Part shown: positions 1 through 5,579 of the stretch, in pieces | Position numbering within the stretch: the first letter of the stretch is position 1 | Layout of the letters: the number at the start of each line of letters is the position of its first letter | DNA from: an uncultured Ruminococcus sp. | GTDB lineage: Bacteria > Bacillota > Clostridia > Oscillospirales > CAG-272 | Direction of reading: 5' to 3' | Assembly (NCBI GenBank): GCA_902773455.1 | Contig: CACYEW010000305.1 | Span: 1-5,579, forward strand | DNA length: 5,579 nt | Notes under the pieces: model-generated | Databases searched by the model: none | Told to the model about the DNA's origin: nothing | The model's input: the letters and a program-made list of their open reading frames with translations, nothing else | Translations under genes and position numbers: made by a program

Positions 1-384
1 GGCGACGACCATACACAGCACGCCGTTTACCGCGCGTATGTCGCCGGAAAGCGCCAGCTCGCCGATGAAACAGCATTTGTCGAGCGCGGCGACGGGGTTT
101 ATTATCTCCGAGGCGGCGAGTATCGCGGCGGCTATCGCCGTATCGTACGACGAGCCCTCCTTCTTTCTGTCGGCGGGCGCGAGATTTATGGTAAGACCGC
201 ACTGCGGGAACATCAGCCCCGAGTTCGAAACGGCGGCGTTGATCCTCTCTTTCGATTCTTTTATCGCGGCGTCGGGCAGACCGACTATCTCAAAAAACGG
301 GAGCGTGTTCGCGGCGTTGCATTCCACCGTGACGACGTAGCCGTCGATCCCTCTTGCGCCGCAGGTATATACCGTTGAAAGCAT
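1..384 (-). CDS. yifB: YifB/ComM-family Mg-chelatase-like AAA ATPase, N-terminal part (cut by window edge)
   Basis: This is the 5' portion (128 codons) of a gene that continues past the left edge. The translation opens MLSTVYTCGARGIDGYVV, followed by the block EIVGLPDAAIKESKERI (residues 32-48), then NLAPADRKKEGSSYD (67-81) and FIGELALSGDIRAVNGVL (106-123). These are hallmark stretches of the N-terminal ChlI (Lon-protease-like fold) domain of YifB/ComM proteins. The Walker A/B AAA core and C-terminal domain would lie outside the window. In naturally competent bacteria ComM is a hexameric helicase that promotes branch migration during integration of transforming DNA. The role in other hosts is less clear, and the name 'Mg chelatase' reflects homology only. 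The start ATG matches the usual family N-terminus, although no strong Shine-Dalgarno is visible upstream. The gene is monocistronic at its 5' end, with its own promoter 33 bp upstream. Family assignment is very confident; a role in competence is only inference. Confidence 0.93.
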   Translation of the reverse strand, partial: MLSTVYTCGARGIDGYVVTVECNAANTLPFFEIVGLPDAAIKESKERINAAVSNSGLMFPQCGLTINLAPADRKKEGSSYDTAIAAAILAASEIINPVAALDKCCFIGELALSGDIRAVNGVLCMVVA

Positions 385-416
385 AAAAATTACCGACTTT
401 CGTTAAAATATAATTC

Positions 417-445
417 ATTATACCACAGAAATCGCCGATAATCAA
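417..445 (-). promoter_or_regulatory. Sigma-A-type promoter for the yifB-like gene
   Basis: Read on the minus strand there is a -35 TTGATT (440-445), a 17-bp spacer, and a -10 TATAAT (417-422) preceded by TGG, giving an extended -10 (TGnTATAAT). Transcription would start near 410, leaving a leader of about 26 nt before the start codon at 384. It sits just past the terminator of the upstream lipoprotein gene, which is where an independent promoter would be expected. Confidence 0.75.
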
Positions 446-461
446 GATATTTTGTCAAATT

Positions 462-494
462 AAAACAAAAACGCGCACGCCAAAGCGTACGCGT
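462..494 (-). terminator. Intrinsic terminator of the lipoprotein gene
   Basis: On the minus strand, 9 nt after the TAA stop, ACGCGTACGC (485-494) pairs with GCGTGCGCGT (471-480) across the 4-nt loop TTTG. This gives a 10-bp GC-rich stem with one U-G wobble, followed directly by TTTTGTTTT within 462-470 (TTTTTGTTTT if the last stem U is counted). It is a canonical rho-independent terminator and separates the lipoprotein gene from the yifB-like gene. Confidence 0.88.
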
Positions 495-503
495 TCCGTT
501 TCG

Positions 504-1550
504 TTATTTTTCAGTCACCGTTATCTCATATACCGACGTATATTCGGCGCCGCACGTCAGAATATAAAGCTTTCCGCCGTATTCAAACGCATTCTTTTCG
601 GGAGCAAGATCGTTCTCCTTAAATTTCTCGTTTATAACGAATTTCACGGTCCCGTCGTGATCATACGCGGTATAAAAGCATTCGCCCTTTTCGTACTTTT
701 GTAAAATGAGCAGATCGTTTACAATACCTGTAAAGTTCACAGAAAAAGATGAATCCACTTTATAGACGCCTTTTTTGCCGTCTCTTTTAAACGTTACCTC
801 GGTTATTTTCCGGTAATCGTCCGGATTTTGCTTGCAAGAGGCGTTTTTAAAATCGTTTTCTTCCTCGATATCACCGCTTTCCGTCAGGCGGAACGGCGTA
901 CTGCCGATGAACAGGATCACGCGTCCGTCGACCTGCGACGCTTCAAGCATCGGCGTATGCTCGTCCCGCAAAAATACGGGTGACCCTTCCGGATCGAATC
1001 TGTATATGTATTCCTGATCGAAAACGGCGTAAATACTGCCTTTCGAGTAAACCGCGTACGTGAGCTTCGAATCGGGACGTTCGGCTATCCGGAGATCCGT
1101 GCTCGAGACGTGTCTGCCGTCTTTGGAATATCTCTCCGCTTTGACTCCGAGGCAGTCGACGATGATGATATCGCCGTTTTCACAAAAGGTTATATTCGAC
1201 GGGCAGTAGTCGTCGCCGGGAACTTTTTTGCATTTTACGTGATCCTCTCCGTCGCCTTCGTATACGCGGCAGACCTCTTTAAGTTGTATATCGATATCGT
1301 CTGACACGCTTACCGCTTCAAAAATGTCCGAGCCGAAATCCGGCGGCGCGGCTTTTTCGCCTTCCGTGACCCCCGCGGTCCTTTCTTCCGTTCCGGCGGC
1401 GTCTGTTGCGTTATTCTCCGCGCCGGTACCTGCCGCCGCCCTGTTTCCGGGCTCCGTAACCGCGGTCTGATCTGCGATCAAACCTATACAGGACGATAAA
1501 CACATAACAACGCATAAAAGCAGCGCTGCCGCAAAAAATGCTTTTTTCAT
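504..1550 (-). CDS. Predicted lipoprotein of unknown function with beta-propeller-like repeats
   Basis: This encodes 348 residues. The N-terminus is a lipoprotein signal peptide: KK at 2-3, a hydrophobic stretch 4-18, and a lipobox LSSC with the lipidated cysteine at 21. The mature protein should therefore be anchored to the outer face of the cytoplasmic membrane. Residues 22-75 are a low-complexity Ala/Thr/Glu/Gly linker. From about 115 onward, beta-rich segments of similar style recur: NITFCENGDIIIVDCLG (119-135), YSKGSIYAVFDQEYIYRFDP (168-187), VDGRVILFIGSTPFRL (207-222), IVNDLLILQKYEKGECFY (276-293) and YGGKLYILTCGAEYTSVYEI (324-343). This 'G-x-hydrophobic-strand' periodicity resembles blades of a beta-propeller, a fold common in extracytoplasmic binding proteins. 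That reading is inferred from pattern alone. I do not recognise a named family or catalytic motif. The gene has its own terminator and a GGAGG 11 nt before the ATG, and it uses TTA leucine codons that the adjacent oxidoreductase gene avoids. It is probably monocistronic. Confidence 0.85.
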   Translation of the reverse strand: MKKAFFAAALLLCVVMCLSSCIGLIADQTAVTEPGNRAAAGTGAENNATDAAGTEERTAGVTEGEKAAPPDFGSDIFEAVSVSDDIDIQLKEVCRVYEGDGEDHVKCKKVPGDDYCPSNITFCENGDIIIVDCLGVKAERYSKDGRHVSSTDLRIAERPDSKLTYAVYSKGSIYAVFDQEYIYRFDPEGSPVFLRDEHTPMLEASQVDGRVILFIGSTPFRLTESGDIEEENDFKNASCKQNPDDYRKITEVTFKRDGKKGVYKVDSSFSVNFTGIVNDLLILQKYEKGECFYTAYDHDGTVKFVINEKFKENDLAPEKNAFEYGGKLYILTCGAEYTSVYEITVTEK

Positions 1551-1561
1551 TCGAATATACG

Positions 1562-1566
1562 CCTCC
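1562..1566 (-). promoter_or_regulatory. Ribosome binding site of the lipoprotein gene (long spacing)
   Basis: GGAGG on the minus strand lies 11 nt upstream of the ATG at 1550, slightly longer than the usual 5-9 nt. No other in-frame start lies closer, and the ATG directly precedes a well-formed signal peptide, so this start is preferred. Confidence 0.6.
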
Positions 1567-1641
1567 GTATCATTTATTCCCGTAATAATTACTTACCGTG
1601 TTCCTGCGTTCATGTAAACCGTAAGCGAAAAAAATGAGCCT

Positions 1642-1730
1642 TAACGGTTTCCGATTATAGTATAATTCGTCATTATGTTCTTGAAACAAGAAAAATAATA
1701 ACGATTTGTAAAAAATAACGGTTTCGAAAC
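1642..1730. repeat. Duplicated 10-mer TAACGGTTTC, one copy overlapping a palindrome
   Basis: TAACGGTTTC occurs at 1642-1651 and again at 1716-1725, with starts 74 bp apart. The second copy runs into the perfect palindrome GTTTCGAAAC (1721-1730). The arrangement, inside a divergent promoter region, could be a pair of binding sites for a regulator. No known operator consensus was recognised, and chance recurrence of a 10-mer cannot be excluded. Confidence 0.35.
1654..1689 (-). promoter_or_regulatory. Candidate promoter for the lipoprotein gene
   Basis: On the minus strand TTGTTT (1684-1689) lies 19 bp upstream of TATACT (1659-1664), with an overlapping TATAAT (1654-1659) as an alternative -10. 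Spacing is not ideal. If used, the leader would be about 100 nt. The -10 region is a perfect 13-bp palindrome, so it also presents TATAAT on the plus strand (1661-1666). Confidence 0.35.
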
Positions 1731-1765
1731 GCGGTATTTGTCCGTTGCTTTTGCAAATCGAAAAG

Positions 1766-1794
1766 TTAACGAAAATATTACATAAAAATATAGT
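1766..1794 (+). promoter_or_regulatory. Candidate promoter P1 for the pyruvate:ferredoxin oxidoreductase gene
   Basis: TTAACG (1766-1771) and TATAGT (1789-1794) are separated by 17 bp, matching the sigma-A consensus at 4/6 and 5/6 positions. The upstream DNA is A-rich. The resulting leader would be about 70 nt. Confidence 0.4.
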
Positions 1795-1823
1795 ATACGA
1801 AAACGCCTGCGAGGTATTATAAT
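1794..1823 (+). promoter_or_regulatory. Candidate promoter P2 for the pyruvate:ferredoxin oxidoreductase gene
   Basis: A perfect -10 hexamer TATAAT lies at 1818-1823, but the best -35 at proper distance is the poor TATACG (1794-1799, 18-bp spacer). A weak -35 next to a perfect -10 could indicate activator dependence. It could equally mean that P1 is the real promoter. Confidence 0.35.
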
Positions 1824-1858
1824 TAAGTATGGTTATAACACCCTAATAAACAATACAC

Positions 1859-1863
1859 GGAGG
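1859..1863 (+). promoter_or_regulatory. Ribosome binding site of the oxidoreductase gene
   Basis: GGAGG lies 7 nt upstream of the ATG at 1871, which is optimal spacing. It supports this start and efficient translation. Confidence 0.9.
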
Positions 1864-1870
1864 TTCAAAC

Positions 1871-4800
1871 ATGGCAAGAAAAATGAAAACCATGGACGGC
1901 AACAACGCTGCCGCGCACGTATCGTACGCGTTTACCGAGGTTGCCGCGATTTATCCCATCACACCGTCGTCCGTCATGGCGGAGGTCACCGACACCTGGT
2001 CGGCAAACGGCTTGAAGAACATCTTCGGCCAGCAGGTCAGAGTCGTTGAGATGCAGTCGGAAGCGGGTGCCGCAGGCGCCGTGCACGGCTCTCTTCAGGC
2101 GGGCGCTCTCACTACCACTTATACCGCTTCGCAGGGTCTGCTTCTCATGATCCCGAATATGTATAAGATCGCGGGCGAACTTCTGCCGAACGTCATCCAC
2201 GTTTCCGCAAGAGCAGTCGCTTCTCACGCCCTCTCGATATTCGGCGACCATTCCGACGTAATGGCGTGCCGTCAGACCGGTTACGCTATGCTCTGCTCCG
2301 GCAGCGTGCAGGAGGTCATGGATCTCGGCGCGGTGGCGCATCTTTCCACGATCAAAGGCAGAGTCCCGTTCCTTCACTTCTTCGACGGCTTCAGAACGAG
2401 CCACGAGATCCAGAAGATCGAAACGTGGGACTATGAAGATCTGAAAGAAATGGTCGATATGGACGCCGTCGAAGCGTTCCGTAAAAACGCCCTCAACCCC
2501 GAGCATCCCGTTCTCCGCGGCACCGCTCAGAACCCGGATATATTCTTCCAGGCAAGAGAGGCTTCGAACCCCTATTACGAAGCGATCCCCGAGATAGTCG
2601 AAGAATATATGGACAAGGTCAACAAAAAGATCGGCACCGACTATAAGATATTCAACTACTACGGCGCTCCCGACGCCGAAAAGGTCATCATCGCGATGGG
2701 CTCCGTCTGCGATACGATCGAAGAGACGATAGACTATCTGCTCGCCCGCGGCGAAAAGGTAGGTCTTGTCAAAGTACGTCTTTACAGACCGTTCTCGGCA
2801 AAACGTCTCGCGGCGGCTCTGCCGAAGACAGTGAAGAAGATCGCCGTCATGGACAGAACGAAAGAACCCGGCGCCATAGGCGAACCGCTTTACCTCGACG
2901 TCGTCAAAGCCCTCTCCGATGAAAAGGTCCAGCTTGAAACGATCGTCGGCGGCAGATACGGTCTCGGCAGCAAGGATACGACGCCCGCCGACATCGTCGC
3001 CGTTTACGCAAACCTCTCCGCAAAGGCTCCGATCGACAGATTCACGCTCTCCATCAACGACGACGTGACGCATCTTTCCCTGCCGCGCGGCGAAAATCCC
3101 GACACGGTACCCGCCGGCACGATCTCGTGCAAATTCTGGGGCATCGGCTCCGACGGCACCGTAGGCGCGAACAAGAACTCCATAAAGATCATCGGCGACC
3201 ACACCGACAAGAAGGTCCAGGCGTATTTCGCATACGACTCCAAGAAATCCGGCGGCGTCACGATATCTCATCTCCGTTTCGGCGACAAGCCGATCAAGAG
3301 CCCGTACTACGTATCCATGGCTGACTTCGTAGCCTGCCACAACGTATCGTATCTCGGCAAATACGATATGACGAAGGATATCAAAGACGGCGGCACGTTC
3401 CTGCTGAACACCGGCTGGACCGCGGAAGAGCTCGAAGAGAGGCTCCCCGGCAAGGTAAAAGCCGACCTCGCAAAGAAACACGCGAAATTCTACACGGTAG
3501 ACGGCGTTAAGATCGCGCGTGAGCTCGGTCTGCGCAACCGTTTCAGCATGGTGCTTCAGGCTGCGTTCTTCAAGCTCGCCAACATCATTCCGATAGACGA
3601 AGCCGTCAAATACATGAAAGAAGCGGTCGTAAAATCCTTCGCTAAGAAAGGCGAAGATATCGTCCGCATGAACCAGTCCGCCATCGAGCTCGGTATAGCG
3701 AACCTCGTTGAGATCCCCGTTCCCGCGGAATGGGCGAACGCCGATACGGCTCCTGCCGAAAAGCACGACCTTGAAGGCGCCTCCAAGCTCGCGAGATTCG
3801 AAAAGACCATACTTGAACCGGTCAACGCTCAGAAGGGCGACGATCTGCCCGTATCGACGTTCGTAAAAGACGCCGACGGTACGTTCCCGCAGGGTCTTGC
3901 CGCTTTCGAAAAACGCGGTATCGCGGTCGACGTTCCGACCTGGAACTCCGAAAACTGCATACAGTGCAACTTCTGCTCGCTCGTTTGCCCGCACGCCGTT
4001 ATCAGACCGATAGCGATACCCGAAGGCAAACCCGCTCCCGAAAACGCCATTCCGATGATGGCTATGCCGGGATATAAATTCGCGATAGTCACCTCCACCC
4101 TCGACTGCACCGGCTGCGGCTCCTGCGTACAGGTATGCCCGGGCAAGAAGGGCGCGAAGGCTCTCTCGATGACGCCCATCGATGAAGCGAGAGATCAGCA
4201 GAAAGATTTCGCTCTCGCATACGAATACTGCGACAACGAAGAAGTCGCGGCGAAATTCAAGCCCGAAACTCCGAAGGGCAGCCAGTTCAAGCAGCCGCTG
4301 CTCGAATTCTCCGGCGCATGCCCCGGCTGCGGCGAAACTCCGTATGCAAAACTCATCACACAGCTGTTCGGCGACAGAATGATGATCGCGAACGCTACCG
4401 GTTGTTCTTCGATCTGGGGCGGCTCCGCACCGTCTACGCCTTACACCACCAATAAGCAGGGCAAGGGTCCGTCGTGGGCAAACTCCCTGTTCGAGGATAA
4501 CGCCGAATACGGTCTCGGCATGGCTGTCTCCGTACGTCAAAGAAGAGCGAAGCTCGCCGAAACCGTCAAAGCCTTCATCGCCTGCGACTGCTCCACCGAA
4601 GAAGCGAAAGCCGCCGGCGCAGAATGGCTCGAAGTCATGAACGACGGTAAACTCTCCGGCAAAGCCGGCAAGAAGCTCCTTGCCGCGATCGAAGGCATCG
4701 ATTCTCCCGCCGCAAAAGAGATCAAAGCTTCCGCCGATATGCTTGAAAAGAAATCCGTATGGATCTTCGGCGGCGACGGCTGGGCTTACGATATAGGCTT

Positions 4801-5392
4801 CGGCGGTCTCGACCACGCGATAGCCTCCGGCGAAGACATCAACATCTTCGTATTCGATACCGAGGTCTACTCCAATACGGGCGGACAGGCTTCCAAAGCC
4901 ACGCCTACCGGCTCGGTCGCTCAGTTCGCGGCTTCCGGTAAGAGCACCAAGAAGAAAGACCTCGCTCAGATCGCGATGTCCTACGGTTACGTTTACACCG
5001 CTCAGGTCGCTCTCGGCGCCGATTACGCACAGACCGTCAAGGCGATAGCCGAGGCCGAAGCGTATCACGGACCGTCTCTGATCATCGGCTACGCTCCCTG
5101 CATCAACCACGGTATAAAGAAAGGTCTTGCGACCGCCATGGAAGAGACGAAGCTCGCCGTACAGTCCGGTTACTGGTTCAACTTCCGCTTCAATCCCGAC
5201 GCGGAAAAACCGTTCACCCTCGATTCGAAGGAACCGACGCTCTCCTACCGCGACTTCATCATGACCGAGACGAGATACAATTCTCTTACGAGATCCTTCC
5301 CCGAACGTGCGGAAGAGCTCTTCGCGCAGGCTGAAAAGCAGGCTAAAGAGAAATACAGAAAGCTCTGCAACATGAGCAAGCTTTACGAATAA
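1871..5392 (+). CDS. nifJ: Pyruvate:ferredoxin (flavodoxin) oxidoreductase, single-chain
   Basis: This cytoplasmic enzyme of 1173 residues oxidatively decarboxylates pyruvate with CoA to acetyl-CoA and CO2, passing two electrons to ferredoxin or flavodoxin. It is full length for single-chain PFORs. Domains in order, by analogy with the Desulfovibrio africanus enzyme: pyrimidine-binding domain I (about 1-255), with YPITPSS holding T31, then E64 in MQSEAG and R114 in SARAVASH; transketolase-C-like domain II (256-415), with GRYGLGSKDTTP at 361-372; domain III (416-625), with GIGSDGTVGANKNS at 424-437; linker domain IV; and a 2[4Fe-4S] ferredoxin domain V, with C696/C699/C702/C706 and C746/C749/C752/C756. 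Domain VI binds TPP: GDG at 968-970, DTEVYSNTGGQ at 996-1006 including N1002, and proximal-cluster ligands C817, C820, C845 and C1077. No ligand is missing. The C-terminal extension (domain VII) of the D. africanus enzyme appears absent. The gene ends in tandem stops TAATAA and is monocistronic, with a strong RBS and its own terminator. Codon use is highly biased. Substrate is assigned from overall family match. Confidence 0.98.
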   Translation: MARKMKTMDGNNAAAHVSYAFTEVAAIYPITPSSVMAEVTDTWSANGLKNIFGQQVRVVEMQSEAGAAGAVHGSLQAGALTTTYTASQGLLLMIPNMYKIAGELLPNVIHVSARAVASHALSIFGDHSDVMACRQTGYAMLCSGSVQEVMDLGAVAHLSTIKGRVPFLHFFDGFRTSHEIQKIETWDYEDLKEMVDMDAVEAFRKNALNPEHPVLRGTAQNPDIFFQAREASNPYYEAIPEIVEEYMDKVNKKIGTDYKIFNYYGAPDAEKVIIAMGSVCDTIEETIDYLLARGEKVGLVKVRLYRPFSAKRLAAALPKTVKKIAVMDRTKEPGAIGEPLYLDVVKALSDEKVQLETIVGGRYGLGSKDTTPADIVAVYANLSAKAPIDRFTLSINDDVTHLSLPRGENPDTVPAGTISCKFWGIGSDGTVGANKNSIKIIGDHTDKKVQAYFAYDSKKSGGVTISHLRFGDKPIKSPYYVSMADFVACHNVSYLGKYDMTKDIKDGGTFLLNTGWTAEELEERLPGKVKADLAKKHAKFYTVDGVKIARELGLRNRFSMVLQAAFFKLANIIPIDEAVKYMKEAVVKSFAKKGEDIVRMNQSAIELGIANLVEIPVPAEWANADTAPAEKHDLEGASKLARFEKTILEPVNAQKGDDLPVSTFVKDADGTFPQGLAAFEKRGIAVDVPTWNSENCIQCNFCSLVCPHAVIRPIAIPEGKPAPENAIPMMAMPGYKFAIVTSTLDCTGCGSCVQVCPGKKGAKALSMTPIDEARDQQKDFALAYEYCDNEEVAAKFKPETPKGSQFKQPLLEFSGACPGCGETPYAKLITQLFGDRMMIANATGCSSIWGGSAPSTPYTTNKQGKGPSWANSLFEDNAEYGLGMAVSVRQRRAKLAETVKAFIACDCSTEEAKAAGAEWLEVMNDGKLSGKAGKKLLAAIEGIDSPAAKEIKASADMLEKKSVWIFGGDGWAYDIGFGGLDHAIASGEDINIFVFDTEVYSNTGGQASKATPTGSVAQFAASGKSTKKKDLAQIAMSYGYVYTAQVALGADYAQTVKAIAEAEAYHGPSLIIGYAPCINHGIKKGLATAMEETKLAVQSGYWFNFRFNPDAEKPFTLDSKEPTLSYRDFIMTETRYNSLTRSFPERAEELFAQAEKQAKEKYRKLCNMSKLYE

Positions 5393-5425
5393 TAAGCAAA
5401 GCGTAAGGTCCGGCTGACCGATATG

Positions 5426-5476
5426 ATCCCCGCAGAGCCGGCTTGAAATTTTCAAGTCCGCGCTGTGGGGATTTTT
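5426..5476 (+). terminator. Intrinsic terminator of the oxidoreductase gene
   Basis: ATCCCCGCAG (5426-5435) pairs with CTGTGGGGAT (5463-5472) with one G-U wobble, followed by a five-T tract (5472-5476). The apical part forms a second stem, CTTGAAA (5442-5448) with TTTCAAG (5450-5456), extended by CGG/CCG around a bulged T. The result is a long, internally interrupted hairpin starting about 33 nt after the stop codon. Confidence 0.85.
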
Positions 5477-5481
5477 ACGTC

Positions 5482-5529
5482 AAAAAATCGAAGAAAAAGT
5501 ATACGGCGGCGGGATAACTCCCGTCGCCG
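5482..5529 (-). terminator. Intrinsic terminator of the convergent right-edge gene
   Basis: Read on the minus strand, CGGCGACGGGA (5519-5529) pairs with TCCCGCCGCCG (5504-5514) across the loop GTTA, giving an 11-bp GC-rich stem with one A-C mismatch. It is followed by a T-rich run (TTTTT at 5494-5498 and TTTTTT at 5482-5487). It begins 4 nt past the TAA of the partial minus-strand gene and lies back to back with the oxidoreductase terminator. Confidence 0.75.
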
Positions 5530-5533
5530 CGCG

Positions 5534-5579
5534 TTATTCAGTCTGTTTTCCGAGAGGTCTGCCCGCCTTACGGCGCGGA
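5534..5579 (-). CDS. C-terminal end of an unidentified protein (cut by window edge)
   Basis: Only the last 14 codons and the TAA stop (5534-5536) are present, after one leftover base at the edge. They read PRRKAGRPLGKQTE. The tail is strongly basic and resembles disordered, nucleic-acid-binding C-termini, but it is too short to assign a family. Coding is inferred from the open frame into the edge and from the well-placed terminator 4 nt downstream. The gene converges on the oxidoreductase gene. Confidence 0.5.
   Translation of the reverse strand, partial: PRRKAGRPLGKQTE

Larger units (their letters stand above)
1551..1870. other. AT-rich divergent intergenic region (320 bp)
   Basis: This spacer separates the start of the lipoprotein gene (minus) from the start of the oxidoreductase gene (plus). 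I see no open reading frame with a ribosome binding site and no RNA gene in it. It contains A/T-rich runs, -10-like hexamers on both strands (1654-1666, 1789-1794, 1818-1823), a 10-bp palindrome GTTTCGAAAC (1721-1730), a duplicated 10-mer, and the palindromes GTAATAATTAC (1582-1592) and GTTATAAC (1832-1839). It must hold the promoters of both flanking genes. Confidence 0.8.

Noticed and set aside
38..340. Plus-strand open frame of 100 codons at the left edge
   Set aside because: It is the antisense shadow of the yifB-like gene, whose translation shows the conserved family blocks. It has no ribosome binding site or recognisable product.
453..458. Perfect -35 hexamer TTGACA on the minus strand upstream of the yifB-like gene
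   Set aside because: It is 30 bp from the TATAAT at 417-422, too far to pair with it, and it overlaps the terminator end. TTGATT at 440-445 has the correct 17-bp spacing.
1706..1723. Possible Rex (NADH/NAD-sensing repressor) site beginning TTGTAAAAAATAAC
   Set aside because: The clostridial Rex consensus is TTGTTAA-N4-TTAACAA. The left half is imperfect and the right half reads AACGGTT instead of TTAACAA, so the dyad is absent.
1801..1870. Riboswitch or leader-peptide attenuator upstream of the oxidoreductase gene
   Set aside because: The leader from the candidate promoters is at most about 70 nt and AT-rich, with no stable hairpin, T-tract or short open frame with an RBS.
3829..4179. Minus-strand open frame of 116 codons inside the oxidoreductase gene, and similar smaller ones at 3004-3261, 3556-3825 and 4537-4725
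   Set aside because: They overlap strongly conserved PFOR coding sequence, including the ferredoxin cysteines, and none encodes anything recognisable.
1865..5455. Long open frame on the minus strand opposite the oxidoreductase gene (1196 codons)
   Set aside because: It is in exact antisense register and open only because the sense gene avoids TTA, CTA and TCA. Its translation is rich in Arg, Val, Gly and Phe, with no recognisable domain. It would also start beyond the sense stop codon, inside the terminator.

Overview
The window carries two complete protein genes and the truncated ends of two others. It looks like chromosome from an anaerobic Bacillota/Clostridia-type bacterium. The reasons are a single-chain pyruvate:ferredoxin oxidoreductase, a short lipoprotein signal peptide, GGAGG ribosome binding sites, TATAAT-type promoters and several intrinsic terminators. 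Coding DNA is GC-rich and spacers are strongly AT-rich. The genus cannot be named from this sequence.

Layout from left to right. Positions 1-384 (minus strand) hold the first 128 codons of a YifB/ComM-family Mg-chelatase-like AAA ATPase, which runs off the left edge. Its promoter lies at 417-445. Just upstream, an intrinsic terminator (462-494) ends the next minus-strand gene, so the two are separate transcription units despite sharing a strand. Positions 504-1550 (minus) encode a 348-residue lipoprotein of unknown function with beta-propeller-like repeats. A 320-bp AT-rich divergent spacer (1551-1870) holds several -10-like elements and a repeated 10-mer next to a palindrome. Positions 1871-5392 (plus) encode a complete 1173-residue pyruvate:ferredoxin (flavodoxin) oxidoreductase with all expected cofactor ligands. 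Its terminator (5426-5476) faces a second terminator (5482-5529) serving a convergent minus-strand gene. Only the last 14 codons of that gene are inside the window.

The genes do not form an evident functional pathway. The oxidoreductase is a monocistronic central-metabolism enzyme that converts pyruvate to acetyl-CoA, CO2 and reduced ferredoxin. Its neighbours (a YifB ATPase and an uncharacterised envelope lipoprotein) are independently transcribed. I found no mobile element, CRISPR array, RNA gene or clear new multi-gene system. The least explained items are the lipoprotein, the control elements in the divergent spacer, and the complete absence of three codons from the oxidoreductase gene.
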